Origin: JBMNCQ01 sp049366715
GTDB taxonomy: Bacteria; Bacillota; Peptococcia; Peptococcales; BICA1-8
Direction of reading: 5' to 3'
Assembly (NCBI GenBank): GCA_049366715.1
Contig: JBMNCQ010000054.1
Coordinates: 62,001 to 126,000, forward strand
DNA: 64,000 nucleotides
The stretch's first letter is position 1; the number at the start of each line of letters is the position of its first letter. Below the pieces are notes generated by a model. It ran no database searches. It saw nothing but the letters and a program-made list of their open reading frames with translations, and was not told where the DNA came from. Positions 35,946-45,296 of this stretch are shown piece by piece. Made by a program: the position numbers and the translations under genes.

Positions 35946-36989
35946 ATGCATAAGAAAAAGGTTTTGGCATTTATATCATTTTTAATGTTATGCGCATTTA
36001 TTTTGACTGCCTGCGGAGCGGACCAGCCCAAAGAAGAGGCGGATAATGAAGAGCCTAAGCAGGAAGAACAACAGGCCGGTCAGGAACAGGTAGTAATTAA
36101 ATTAGCCCATGTTGTAAATGAAAAAGATCCCTACCACTATAATGCTTTAAAATTCAAAGAATTAGTTGAACAACAAACAGACGGGCAGGTAGTGGTTGAA
36201 ATATATCCTAATGCTGTTTTAGGTGATGAAAGAACATTAATCGAAGGGATGCAGGTAGGTACAGTGGACATGGGAATCATTACCGACGGTCCTATTGCCA
36301 ATTTCCTGCCGGAGATTGCAGCTTTTGAAATGCCTTTTATGTTTGCTACACCTGAAGAAGCTTATCAAGTTTTAGACGGTGAAGTCGGCCAGAAAGTATT
36401 AAATAACCTGGACAAGATTAATATCAAAGGGCTGGCTTTTACGGAGCGGGGATTCAGGAATTTAACGAACTCCAAACGGGCTGTTAAAACCCCTGCCGAT
36501 GTACAAGGCCTTAAAATCAGGGTAATGGAGAATCCGGTTTATATTGAAACATTTAAATCCTTAGGCGCAAATGCTGTTCCTATGGCCTGGACCGAGGCTT
36601 TAACAGCTTTTCAACAGGGAGCTGTTGATGGTCAGGAGAACCCTGTTAACGTAGCTTATGCATTTAAGCTTTATGAAACTCAGAAATATTTGTCTTTTAC
36701 CAGACATACCTATGCTCCGGCTTCTATCTTGATGAGTAAAAAACTTTTTGATTCCTTTGCTGAAGAGACTCAGGATGTTTTAATAGCGGCAGCCAAGGAA
36801 AGTGCACAGCTTACCAGAGCCTGGGTTGCGGAAGAACTGCAGGAGCAGCTAAAGGTTCTGAGGGATAATGGCATGGAAATTGTAGAAAATCCCGATATTG
36901 CCGCTTTCCAAGAGGCTGTGAAACCTGTCTATGAGAAATACGGCAAGCAGTTCGGTACTTTGATCGAGGAGATTAATAAAGCTAAATAA
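35946..36989 (+). CDS. TRAP transporter solute-binding lipoprotein (second system)
   Basis: About 347 residues from the ATG at 35946, which has AAGGAGGA 8 nt upstream; a reading from 35895 only adds non-signal residues. The lipobox LTAC is at residues 20-23, followed by a Glu/Gln-rich linker. DctP fold: HVVNEKDPYHYNALKFKELVE, YPNAVLGDERTLIEGMQVG, GLKIRVMENP with the carboxylate-binding Arg, and GAVDGQENP. Closest in style to DctP proteins for C4-dicarboxylates or sugar acids. The operon continues with dctQ, dctM and ilvD, so the substrate may be a hydroxylated acid. It differs clearly from the first DctP at 7848. Confidence 0.93.
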   Translation: MHKKKVLAFISFLMLCAFILTACGADQPKEEADNEEPKQEEQQAGQEQVVIKLAHVVNEKDPYHYNALKFKELVEQQTDGQVVVEIYPNAVLGDERTLIEGMQVGTVDMGIITDGPIANFLPEIAAFEMPFMFATPEEAYQVLDGEVGQKVLNNLDKINIKGLAFTERGFRNLTNSKRAVKTPADVQGLKIRVMENPVYIETFKSLGANAVPMAWTEALTAFQQGAVDGQENPVNVAYAFKLYETQKYLSFTRHTYAPASILMSKKLFDSFAEETQDVLIAAAKESAQLTRAWVAEELQEQLKVLRDNGMEIVENPDIAAFQEAVKPVYEKYGKQFGTLIEEINKAK

Positions 36990-36999
36990 GAATAAGATC

Positions 37000-37024
37000 C
37001 GGCACCTTGTTTTACAAGGTGCCG
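37000..37024 (+). promoter_or_regulatory. Intercistronic hairpin after dctP
   Basis: Perfect 11-bp stem with a TTT loop, 10 nt past the dctP stop, without a U-run. Same placement as the hairpin behind the first dctP, so probably sets the ratio of binding protein to membrane subunits. Confidence 0.75.
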
Positions 37025-37204
37025 CTAAAATACCTTTTGTATATTGGGCAGGGCATGTTAAGTTTAAAGACTGCCGTGTTTCCTTGATATTCACAACTTG
37101 CGGCGGACAAGGAATCAAGGCGGAATTGTGCCCGTTACGGAAGCAAGAAAAATGGGTGCATATTTTATAGTTGAACCAAGTTTTGTGACAACCGGGGGTA
37201 CATT

Positions 37205-37708
37205 ATGAGTAAATTTATGGAAATTAGCGATTTGTTTAGTGAAAAAATTGACTGGCTGGTAACCAGGCTAGTCTTTGTTGTCATAGCCGGGATGGTTATT
37301 GTTACCACATCTCAGGTAGTTTGCAGAGTGTTTTTTACCGCTCTTTCCTGGAGTGAGGAACTTTCCCGTTATCTACTGGTCTGGGGAACCTTTTTCGGGG
37401 CTACAATGGCCTACAAAAGAGGTAATCACATTGCTTTGACCTTTGTAATTGAAGCCTTTGGGCCCAAAATGAAAAAACTGTTTGCGGTCTTAATATATCT
37501 CTTATCCATCGTGTTTTTTTGCAGTGTAATTTATTACGGCTGGCAAATGATCAAGATGCAAATTTTTCAGATTTCACCTGCCCTGGGTCTGCCCATGCAG
37601 TATGTATATCTTTGTATACCTTTCAGTTTAATGATTATGATTATTCATGCCCTGGCCGGTATTGGCAGGGAGCTTACTGAATATAAGAACGGCGGTGAAG
37701 TTAAATGA
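37205..37708 (+). CDS. TRAP transporter small membrane subunit (DctQ family)
   Basis: A 167-residue protein with four membrane helices. The DctQ pattern is SWSEELSRYLLVWGTFFGA followed by AYKRGNHIAL. ATG start; the site GGGGGTAC is weak. Its 3' end overlaps the start of dctM by four bases (ATGA), showing translational coupling of the two membrane subunits. Confidence 0.92.
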   Translation: MSKFMEISDLFSEKIDWLVTRLVFVVIAGMVIVTTSQVVCRVFFTALSWSEELSRYLLVWGTFFGATMAYKRGNHIALTFVIEAFGPKMKKLFAVLIYLLSIVFFCSVIYYGWQMIKMQIFQISPALGLPMQYVYLCIPFSLMIMIIHALAGIGRELTEYKNGGEVK

Positions 37709-38964
37709 TCGCATTATTATTTGTAACTTTTATTATCTTATTGCTGTTAGGTGTTCCGGTAGCTATTGGTATCGGTTTAACTTCCCTCGTCGTTTTAGTC
37801 AGCCAGGATACTTCATTAATCGTGCTGCCGCAAAGGATGTTTGCCGGAGCCGATTCCTTTCCTCTGGTTGCCGTACCTTTTTTTATTCTGGCCGGAGATT
37901 TATTGGCCCATGGTAAAGTATCGGAAAAGCTGGTGCAGTTTGCAGACTCGATTTTAGGATTTATGAAAGGCGGTTTATGGGTAGTTGCAGTGATGGCTTC
38001 CATGTTTTTTGCGGCCATTTCCGGTTCCGGTGCGGCGACGACTGCAGCGGTAGGTACGCCTTTAATTCCTGAGTTGAAAAAGAAGAATTACAGCGCGCCT
38101 TTTTCCGCAGCTTTAATCGCCGCCGGAGGGTGTACGGGGGTTGTCATACCACCCTCTGTTCCTATGATTATTTATGCTGTCATTGCCGATCAATCGGTGG
38201 CAAAGTTATTTTTAAACGGTTTTATACCGGGGGCTTTAATGGGCCTGAGCCTGGTAGCCTTAGCTCTGTACATTGCTTATAAAAATAATTACCCCCGGGG
38301 TGCAAAGTTTTCTTTCGCAAATATTTGGACAACCTTCAAAGGGGCTATTTGGGGCTTAATGACGCCGATTATCATATTAGGCGGTATTTTCTCCGGATTT
38401 TTTACCCCGTCGGAAGCTGCCGTAATTGCTGTAGACTGGGCCTTGTTTGTGGCCATCTTTATCTATAAAGATATGGGGTGGCGGGATATTTTCCGGATTA
38501 TCACCCGTTCAGCCGTTACCATGTCGGTTATCATGTTTATTATTGCCACATCGAACACCTTGAGCTGGATTCTGGCCAACTGGCAGATCCCTACCATTAT
38601 TGCCAATGCAATTCTGGCTCTTTCGCAGAATAAGTTTGTGTTGCTGTTATTGATTAATATCATCATCTTAATTGCAGGTATCTTTATGGAGACGGCTTCT
38701 GCCTTAATTATCCTGACACCGGTTTTCTTACCGCTGGTAGAAAAGCTGGGGATTGATTTAATTCACTTTGGTTTGATCATGGTTATGGGCTTAGCAATAG
38801 GGATGATAACCCCTCCTGTGGCGATTAATTTATATGTTGCCAGTACGATCTCCGATATTCCTATTGAGAAAATCAGCAAGGCTGTCGTGCCTTTAATGAT
38901 ATGCCTGGTACTCGTTTTACTGGTAATTACTTATGTGCCGTTGATATTTGGTTTAATTTTCTAA
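37705..38964 (+). CDS. TRAP transporter large membrane subunit (DctM family)
   Basis: A 419-residue permease with about 12 hydrophobic segments. DctM signatures: FFAAISGSGAATTAAVGTPLIPEL, CTGVVIPPSVPMIIYAV and GLAIGMITPPVAINLYVA. Overlaps dctQ (ATGA) and is followed after 19 nt by ilvD with a GGAGGA site, so all four genes of this cluster are probably one transcript. Confidence 0.93.
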   Translation: MIALLFVTFIILLLLGVPVAIGIGLTSLVVLVSQDTSLIVLPQRMFAGADSFPLVAVPFFILAGDLLAHGKVSEKLVQFADSILGFMKGGLWVVAVMASMFFAAISGSGAATTAAVGTPLIPELKKKNYSAPFSAALIAAGGCTGVVIPPSVPMIIYAVIADQSVAKLFLNGFIPGALMGLSLVALALYIAYKNNYPRGAKFSFANIWTTFKGAIWGLMTPIIILGGIFSGFFTPSEAAVIAVDWALFVAIFIYKDMGWRDIFRIITRSAVTMSVIMFIIATSNTLSWILANWQIPTIIANAILALSQNKFVLLLLINIIILIAGIFMETASALIILTPVFLPLVEKLGIDLIHFGLIMVMGLAIGMITPPVAINLYVASTISDIPIEKISKAVVPLMICLVLVLLVITYVPLIFGLIF

Positions 38965-38983
38965 TAAGAAGGAGGATGCAGTA

Positions 38984-40657
38984 ATGAGAAGTCATGAAGT
39001 AACAAAAGGGATAGCGAGGGCGCCCCATCGGTCATTGTTTTATGCGATGGGATACCTGCCTGAGGACCTGGAAAAGCCGTTGATTGCCGTTGTAAATGCT
39101 CATAATGAAGTTATTCCGGGCCATTTTCACCTTGATGAGCTGGCTCAGGCCGCCAAACTTGGTGTGGCCCAGGCCGGGGGAACCCCTATTGAGTTTCCGG
39201 CCATAGGTATTTGTGACGGAATTGCCATGAATCACAGCGGTATGAAATATCCTTTAGCCAGCCGGGAATTAATTGCTGATTCTATCGAAGCTATGGTAAT
39301 GGGACATAAATTTGACGGGATGGTCTTAATCGGAAATTGTGATAAGATTGTACCAGGCATGCTGATGGCGGCGGCCCGCTTAAATATTCCTGCTGTTTAC
39401 GTGGGGGGGGGACCCATGCTTCCCGGCCGTTATAAAGGGGAAGAAACAGATTTAATCAAAGGTGCTTTTGAAGCAGTGGGCTCATGTGCCGGAGGGAAAA
39501 TTACGGAAGAAACTTTAGAGGAACTGGCCCATACGGCTTGTCCTACCTGCGGCAGCTGCGCCGGGATGTACACGGCCAATACCATGAACTGCCTGGCGGA
39601 AGTTTTAGGATTAGCTTTACCGGGAAACGGAACCATACCTGCACCTTATGGAGCCCGGAAAGCCCTGGCCAAAAAGGCCGGAATCCGGATCATGGAATTA
39701 GTTGTCCGGGATATCAAACCCCGGGATATCATGACGCCTGAGGCTTTCCGTAATACCATTGCCGTAGATATGGCCATCGGGGGTTCCACCAATACCGTAC
39801 TCCATTTAATGGCTATTGCCAATCAAGCTCAGGTTAAATTGGAATTAGAAGAGTTTGATCAAGTAAGCTCGGTAACACCCCATATTTGTAAGCTGAGCCC
39901 GGCAGGGGAGCACCGGATCAGTAATCTTTATGAAGCAGGCGGTATCCAGGCCGTTATGAAACGCTTGCTGGAAAAAGACCTGCTGGCCGGCAGCGCTCTT
40001 AATGTTAGCGGACTGACAGTTCAGGAAATAGCCGAGCAGGCAGTAATCTTCAGCGAGGAGGTTATCCGACCTCTGGATAATCCTTATTCCGCGACGGGCG
40101 GAATCGCCATTCTGAAAGGAAACTTAGCACCGGAAGGAGCCGTAATCAAACAGGCGGCTGTGGCTCAGGAAATGTATACCCATGAAGGTCCTGCCCGGGT
40201 ATTTAATTCGGAAGAAGAAGCTTTTGCAGCAATTATGCACAGTGAGATCAAGAAAGGTGATGTAGTCGTAGTCCGTTATGAAGGTCCCAAAGGAGGGCCG
40301 GGGATGCGGGAAATGCTCAGTCCTACGGCAGCAATCACAGGTATGGGCCTGGGCAAGGAATGTGCCTTAATAACCGACGGCAGATTTTCCGGCGGTTCCA
40401 ATGGAGCATCTGTAGGACATATCTCTCCTGAAGCGGCAGAAGGCGGGCCCATCGGTCTGTTAGAAGAAGGGGATATTATTCAATTGGATATTCCCCGGCG
40501 GATTCTGAATGTTAAGCTGTCCGCTGAGGAATTGGCTGCCCGAAAAGCGAAATGGGTTAAGCCTGCGACCAATGCCATGCCCAATTCTTATTTGAGAAGA
40601 TATGCGGCCCTGGTTACTTCGGCCAGTACCGGGGCGGTTATGCGCGACGATCTATAG
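38984..40657 (+). CDS. ilvD: Dihydroxy-acid dehydratase (IlvD/EDD family)
   Basis: A 557-residue dehydratase. Fe-S ligands and surroundings are visible: Cys77 (GICDG), Cys119 (GNCDKIVPGM) and Cys186/189/192 (CPTCGSCAGMYTANTMNC). The catalytic Ser region (GRFSGGS) and the ending typical of DHAD are intact. It converts 2,3-dihydroxy-3-methyl acids to 2-oxo acids in valine/isoleucine synthesis. The family also holds sugar-acid dehydratases, and no ilvB/ilvC/ilvE gene is near. Its place behind a TRAP transporter suggests either a misplaced biosynthetic gene or a catabolic dehydratase acting on the imported acid. Overall similarity favours DHAD. Confidence 0.9.
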   Translation: MRSHEVTKGIARAPHRSLFYAMGYLPEDLEKPLIAVVNAHNEVIPGHFHLDELAQAAKLGVAQAGGTPIEFPAIGICDGIAMNHSGMKYPLASRELIADSIEAMVMGHKFDGMVLIGNCDKIVPGMLMAAARLNIPAVYVGGGPMLPGRYKGEETDLIKGAFEAVGSCAGGKITEETLEELAHTACPTCGSCAGMYTANTMNCLAEVLGLALPGNGTIPAPYGARKALAKKAGIRIMELVVRDIKPRDIMTPEAFRNTIAVDMAIGGSTNTVLHLMAIANQAQVKLELEEFDQVSSVTPHICKLSPAGEHRISNLYEAGGIQAVMKRLLEKDLLAGSALNVSGLTVQEIAEQAVIFSEEVIRPLDNPYSATGGIAILKGNLAPEGAVIKQAAVAQEMYTHEGPARVFNSEEEAFAAIMHSEIKKGDVVVVRYEGPKGGPGMREMLSPTAAITGMGLGKECALITDGRFSGGSNGASVGHISPEAAEGGPIGLLEEGDIIQLDIPRRILNVKLSAEELAARKAKWVKPATNAMPNSYLRRYAALVTSASTGAVMRDDL

Positions 40658-40694
40658 TGGACACTTGAAAAGCGGCATCTGGCTGTGTTAATTT

Positions 40695-40746
40695 AAAAAC
40701 CGAGGTCTTCGGCGTATTATGTATACGACTGCGGACTCGGTTTTTT
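40695..40746 (+). terminator. Terminator of the TRAP-ilvD operon
   Basis: AAAAACCGAG...CTCGGTTTTTT arms with a structured 25-nt loop and a T-run, 38 nt after the ilvD stop. Confidence 0.8.
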
Positions 40747-40817
40747 AATTGACCTGCTATTTACCACTTTTGAACTGTCCGTACAGTTTACAATATTTTA
40801 AAGCTTAGAAGTATAAC

Positions 40818-41066
40818 CTAATCTCTAACCTCCGGCATTCGACTTCTATCCGGTGCAAACCCCAAGATCAATAAGCCGAGATACATAAATAATTGAAAGG
40901 GTCCTCCACCGAACCGGCTAAAGGGATACGGTCCGTTGATAATCCAAAGGTATCTTTGGTGATTACCATGAATAAACCAGTATAAGATTACGGGACTGCT
41001 TAGAAAAAAGATTCCCGCACCGGATAATAACCTTAATAAAAATTTTCTTGCCCGATAAATTTCCAT
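40818..41066 (-). CDS. Small membrane protein, unknown
   Basis: An 82-residue protein with two hydrophobic segments (about 12-30 and 60-70) joined by a His/Arg/Trp-rich loop (GNHQRYLWIING). I do not recognise the family. It has a GAGAGG site 7 nt before the ATG and the same direction as the M50-like gene 67 nt upstream of it, so they may form a unit. Could be a real small gene or, less likely, a chance frame. Confidence 0.6.
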   Translation of the reverse strand: MEIYRARKFLLRLLSGAGIFFLSSPVILYWFIHGNHQRYLWIINGPYPFSRFGGGPFQLFMYLGLLILGFAPDRSRMPEVRD

Positions 41067-41133
41067 TATATATCCTCTCTACAGCTAGTCTCAGGCTACG
41101 AACTTCCTAAAACCTATCTTTAAAATGCAGTTA

Positions 41134-41850
41134 TTATTCTTCCCGGATTAATCTTACAAAGTTTTTAGGAACTTCTCCTGCCAGAGTGCTTAATGCTTTC
41201 TGTTCTTCCATTGCTTTTTCAATTTGCTTATTTTCTTTATAATATTTGTAAGCAAAGTAATGCCCTAAATACCTATTTCTCGGGTCTTTATCCTTTATTA
41301 GATATTTTGTATGATCTATATTTATTTTTCCGTAAGTCTTATTTGCAAAATAAGACTGCATAAACTCTATAATTGCTATTTCAGCTTTTGCAGGATATCC
41401 ACCTTGTTTTATTCTTAGCCATCTCCCGCCATCAGAATAAAAACTTCCGGCGCGTATAGGTATCAATGTAGCTATCGATATACTAACAGCCATTACCCCT
41501 AACAAAAATAAAAATTTATTTTGCAAGTGGAAATTTAAAATGAGGATGATTAATCCAAATATTAGTGAAGTAAGTGGCCCTCCGATTAAAATATTCGCAA
41601 ACCTCTTTATGTTATCGTCATGATAATTTATCGGTACTGTGGCTCCTGCTCCACCCCACATTGCCGTATTTTTTTCGATATATGGAACAACTTTACCATA
41701 ATTATTGCGTTTTAAGCCCACAGGCCCAATTACAAATAACTCAAATCGAAAACCTGAAAGCAGGCCAATAACAATGTGTCCCATTTCATGGAGTGTAGTT
41801 ACAATAAAATAACAGATAAGTGCCTTTATAATAAGCAGGATTATTTCCAT
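41134..41850 (-). CDS. M50-like membrane zinc metalloprotease
   Basis: A 238-residue membrane protein. The zinc motif HEMGH lies at residues 21-25 inside the first hydrophobic segment. A later SDGGRW (Asp141) after the fourth segment can supply the third ligand, the arrangement of site-2 proteases (M50). The C-terminal 80 residues are soluble and charged, and not a PDZ domain. It probably cleaves a membrane-embedded substrate; which one is unknown. The ATG follows CGAGGTG. Neighbours are a small membrane protein downstream and a divergent membrane protein at 42133. Confidence 0.78.
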   Translation of the reverse strand: MEIILLIIKALICYFIVTTLHEMGHIVIGLLSGFRFELFVIGPVGLKRNNYGKVVPYIEKNTAMWGGAGATVPINYHDDNIKRFANILIGGPLTSLIFGLIILILNFHLQNKFLFLLGVMAVSISIATLIPIRAGSFYSDGGRWLRIKQGGYPAKAEIAIIEFMQSYFANKTYGKINIDHTKYLIKDKDPRNRYLGHYFAYKYYKENKQIEKAMEEQKALSTLAGEVPKNFVRLIREE

Positions 41851-42132
41851 GAAACACCTCGCTAATTTTTCAAACTAACCATCCCTGTCAAGTCAGGACG
41901 GTTCCTGCCTTGCCTTAAATTTTAGAATATACTTATCCGTATCATTCATAAATTTCATTATAACCCATTTTGCTTCTGTTTACATAATTTACATGTAAAT
42001 TATGCAAACGACAAAAGAATAATCCCTCTCGGGGTTAAGTTTTGCTTAATAAATACTTTTCGTTGGAATGCGTATTAATTGTTTTTTTGCTAATACTAAT
42101 TTTAGTAAAAAAATAAGGGGGTATGTCATTTC

Positions 42133-42585
42133 TTGGACAGATTTAATAGGGGCCTGATAGCCGGAGTATTAGCAAGTATTCCTATGAATATTTGGGATCT
42201 GTTTGCTTACCATATATTAAATTATTCAAACCTTCGTTACTTAGACTGGGGCTGTATTATGCTTTTCGGTCATTTACCGACAAATTTAGTGCAATCTTTA
42301 TTGGGATTTGCCTCACAACTTATGTGGGTAGGTTTTTTAGGCGTTATTTTTTCCTTTTTGACTCCTTTTATTACCTCTAAAACTTACCTAATTAAAGGAG
42401 CTTTTTTTGGTTTTATAACAGGTTTTATTATTTATGCGATTCCGGTTGTTTTTGGGACCAAATATCTTTCCACTTCTTCCACCGGTACTACTGTTACGCA
42501 AATATTTGGAGGACTAATTTGGGGAATCTCCTTAGCAAAGATCCTTACAATACTTAATCAGAAAATCCTCTTAAAAGTCAAGTAA
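42133..42585 (+). CDS. Four-helix membrane protein, unknown
   Basis: 150 residues with four hydrophobic segments (about 8-28, 52-75, 86-106, 122-142) and a conserved-looking start GLIAGVLASIPMNIWD. It resembles small YqhR/DUF1440-like integral proteins, but I cannot assign it. TTG start with AAGGGGG 11 nt upstream. Transcribed away from the M50-like gene. Confidence 0.7.
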   Translation: MDRFNRGLIAGVLASIPMNIWDLFAYHILNYSNLRYLDWGCIMLFGHLPTNLVQSLLGFASQLMWVGFLGVIFSFLTPFITSKTYLIKGAFFGFITGFIIYAIPVVFGTKYLSTSSTGTTVTQIFGGLIWGISLAKILTILNQKILLKVK

Positions 42586-42844
42586 TTTACTAAATTCACA
42601 TCTTCTGCGTACAAGCACCGCCGGCCAAGTTACATTCTTAACCATGATATCGATTGGTTCTCTTAGCAGATATGCCAGCCAATGAGCAAAACCTTTTAAT
42701 TTTACCTCCTCATGTGGCACATTCCTTGCTTCGTAAATTATTTAACTGTGAACTAAATATTTTATTCGGCCTTGTTAAAAACTTAATAAAAGTTATCTCC
42801 TTTAGAAAAAATAGATTTAAATATAATTTGGTGGGTGGTCAATC

Positions 42845-43354
42845 TTGAAGCTTACAGATTTTTTCGGAACGACAACAACAACTTCTCAGCAAACCAAAAT
42901 ACATAGTGGTGAAGCATTTGCATTATGGCAGCATTTGGTGCAACGCTATGATATTTATGAGCTGACCGATATCTTTGAGAATTTTGCTAATGATTTTGAG
43001 TTTAGATCTATCCTTGGACTTGGAACTAAGACATTAAATGATGAAATTACAAAAATTGAAATTGAGTTAAATAAATACGGGATACCTCTACCACCCAGGC
43101 CGCCTAAATCGATTAATACTCCCTCTAATACGGAGATACTTCGGGATGAGCTTATGTTTCGAATAGTTTTTATGGGTATTCAGAATTTTGTTAGCCAGCA
43201 AACTCAATCTATGTTGCAAATGCAACATCCTGATTTAGTTATAATGTTTGATAAATTTATAAGGAATGAAATAAGCATTACGAATAAGCTTTCTGCCTAT
43301 GGGAGATTAAAAGGCTGGCTATTTATACCTCCCTCATATAACCCAACTTCTTAA
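42845..43354 (+). CDS. DUF3231-like (spore-coat F-like) protein
   Basis: A 169-residue helical protein, probably half the length of the usual two-domain DUF3231 proteins of spore formers. Visible features are a helical core starting KIHSGEAFALWQHLVQRYD, the linker GIPLPPRPP, and a second helix pair with FRIVFMGIQNFVSQQTQSML. DUF3231/CotF-like proteins have ferritin-like helical bundles and occur in endospore-forming Firmicutes, so the gene supports a sporulating host. TTG start after GGTGGGTGG. The 250 bases before it hold no gene I can support. Confidence 0.7.
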   Translation: MKLTDFFGTTTTTSQQTKIHSGEAFALWQHLVQRYDIYELTDIFENFANDFEFRSILGLGTKTLNDEITKIEIELNKYGIPLPPRPPKSINTPSNTEILRDELMFRIVFMGIQNFVSQQTQSMLQMQHPDLVIMFDKFIRNEISITNKLSAYGRLKGWLFIPPSYNPTS

Positions 43355-43464
43355 ACCCAAATATTTTTACCAGCTAAACTGAGTGATATTTTAAAACTTT
43401 TATTCCGTGACACAGTTTTACATAATGCGTCTCATGATGGCAATTATTTTCAGTAGGTAAATGC

Positions 43465-44814
43465 TTATTTGTTTAATTCCTTATGAAACTGACCGGCAGG
43501 AATTGCTGATCCGTTTATTTTTATTTCTTCTATAGTATCAATTGGTACCGGCAGAGTAGCGACATATTTTATTTTAAATATTCCATTATAGCTGTTTCTG
43601 ATGATGGAATTATAATTTATCCTTTCTCCTGCATCTGTAATTGCTTGAATATCCAGGTCTTTAATGTCGGCTTGTTTGCCCACGATGTGAATACCGAGAG
43701 GCGTAACAGTAAGCGCATCAATTGTTATTCCGTCAACTTCCAAGTTCTTTGCTACCAGAGAAGTTTCACCAACAGGATTAAGCTTAAATGTTACCTGCCA
43801 GTCCCCCTCAGTATAGTGACCGTTTGCAATGAAGTAACCATAAGCTTTGTATTTGCTTAGTTCTTCTTTGGGAATTTGGTAGATATATTCTCTATACCTA
43901 TTTCCAGATGTTACCTGATCATTTTCATCTATATTAAAAGATAAATTGGCATAAGGGGAAACTTCATTACCAAGATGATCTTTTAATAAAATATAGCCAT
44001 GATTATCAACACTTTCTTTCCAGTCCGTCTGAATGTGAAGGAACCCGTTGCCGTATCCGATTCCGGATATAGACACGAAATTAATTCCTTTGATATGAAT
44101 TACTTCGGTTTTATGCGGCTTTAAAATATTTACTGTTCCAGTTCTACGCAGTTCTTCGAAACCAGGTCCTCCGCCCCCGGATAGATTGCTCATATCCAGG
44201 GGAAGTTTTTTTGTGTTGGGGATATCCTTCATTTCAATATCTAATCGAACATCTTCAGAAAAGATTTTATCACTTAAAAAAGATTTTAACTGTAAAGTAA
44301 TTTTATTGCCGTTAAGCTTTTCACCTCCGTGGGCAAGCATGCGAATCGTTGCCGTGTTTGTCTTTTCGTCAAAATCAACCAAATCGTGGGTAAATGCGTT
44401 AAAGCCTTTAATGGAGTAATTATATAAGTCAACCGTTTCATCAACTCTGCTGCCGGTCAAATCCTGCAGAGTAAGGTAAACAACTGCGGTATCCTCGTCA
44501 TTCATGGCAGCAATAATATTCATGCGGATATCATTGCTTTTACTTGACATTTCTACTGGTTGTAAAAATTGTGCAATTTCCGGTGCAACTTTATAAAGTA
44601 CATGATGAAAAGATGGAATGGCAGCCATAACAGGGATGGATAGTACAATACAAATGCAAATTGCAGCGGTTACAGCCAGCCGGTTATGTATTGCTCTTTT
44701 TTTCCTGGTTTCAGATTTCTTTAATTCCGATTTCATAAGTAATGATGTCCGTTCCACCAAGTTCTTATGTGGTGCAATCTGGTTAATCAGGCTTTTATAT
44801 TTTTTACCGAGCAT
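43465..44814 (-). CDS. DUF4179 anti-sigma factor
   Basis: A 449-residue single-pass membrane protein. The first 45 residues are cytoplasmic and basic, and a membrane segment at about 46-65 (AVTAAICICIVLSIPVMAA) is followed by a long extracellular part starting with a DUF4179 domain (about 40-135). Such proteins hold the partner ECF sigma factor at the membrane until an external signal arrives. Its ATG overlaps the sigma stop codon (TAATG), so synthesis is coupled. The large outer region of about 380 residues would be the sensor; its ligand is unknown. Confidence 0.85.
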   Translation of the reverse strand: MLGKKYKSLINQIAPHKNLVERTSLLMKSELKKSETRKKRAIHNRLAVTAAICICIVLSIPVMAAIPSFHHVLYKVAPEIAQFLQPVEMSSKSNDIRMNIIAAMNDEDTAVVYLTLQDLTGSRVDETVDLYNYSIKGFNAFTHDLVDFDEKTNTATIRMLAHGGEKLNGNKITLQLKSFLSDKIFSEDVRLDIEMKDIPNTKKLPLDMSNLSGGGGPGFEELRRTGTVNILKPHKTEVIHIKGINFVSISGIGYGNGFLHIQTDWKESVDNHGYILLKDHLGNEVSPYANLSFNIDENDQVTSGNRYREYIYQIPKEELSKYKAYGYFIANGHYTEGDWQVTFKLNPVGETSLVAKNLEVDGITIDALTVTPLGIHIVGKQADIKDLDIQAITDAGERINYNSIIRNSYNGIFKIKYVATLPVPIDTIEEIKINGSAIPAGQFHKELNK

Positions 44815-45296
44815 TAAAATTCTCCTTTCAGGATTTTTTCTAGTTTGGATCTGGCCCGTGTAAGCTGGGTACGGATCGTAGCCGGCTTAATATTAAGAAG
44901 CTCACTTATTTGATTAACGGATAAATCTTCATAATAAAATAAATGGATAACAGTTCGGTACTTTTTCGGTAATTTTGCTAATTCATAATAGAGATTGGTT
45001 TCTTCCTGCGTTTCAAATAATACAGATTCTTCTAACGGAACAGTTTTCTTTATCCATGATGATGTCCGGAATTTTTTACTGCAATTAATGGTAACCCGGA
45101 TCAACCAGGCTTTTCTATGTTCTTCGCTTTTAAATTCAGGATTTTTTCTAATGTATCTCAGGAAAACTTCTTGGTATATATCATCGGCGTCACTTTTGGT
45201 CCTGAGCAGCGAAAAAGCCAATCGATAAACCATATTTGAATATTTCTCCACAATTACATCAAGGCAATCGTCCGTATCTAACGATGGTATCTCCAT
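44814..45296 (-). CDS. ECF-type RNA polymerase sigma factor
   Basis: A 160-residue extracytoplasmic-function sigma factor. Region 2 (MVYRLAFSLLRTKSDADDIYQEVFLRYI, about 19-50) contacts the -10 element. Region 4 (LPKKYRTVIHLFYYEDLSVNQISELL with a following helix-turn-helix, about 100-155) contacts -35. It is typical in length and is directly followed by its DUF4179 anti-sigma factor. ATG with a GGAGG site upstream. ECF sigma factors normally transcribe their own operon; its promoter should lie between 45297 and 45420 but I cannot identify it with certainty. Confidence 0.92.
   Translation of the reverse strand: MEIPSLDTDDCLDVIVEKYSNMVYRLAFSLLRTKSDADDIYQEVFLRYIRKNPEFKSEEHRKAWLIRVTINCSKKFRTSSWIKKTVPLEESVLFETQEETNLYYELAKLPKKYRTVIHLFYYEDLSVNQISELLNIKPATIRTQLTRARSKLEKILKGEF

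Noticed and set aside
42654..42848. 64-codon open frame before the DUF3231 gene
   Set aside because: Overlaps the DUF3231 ribosome site and start, no own ribosome site, no recognisable protein pattern.
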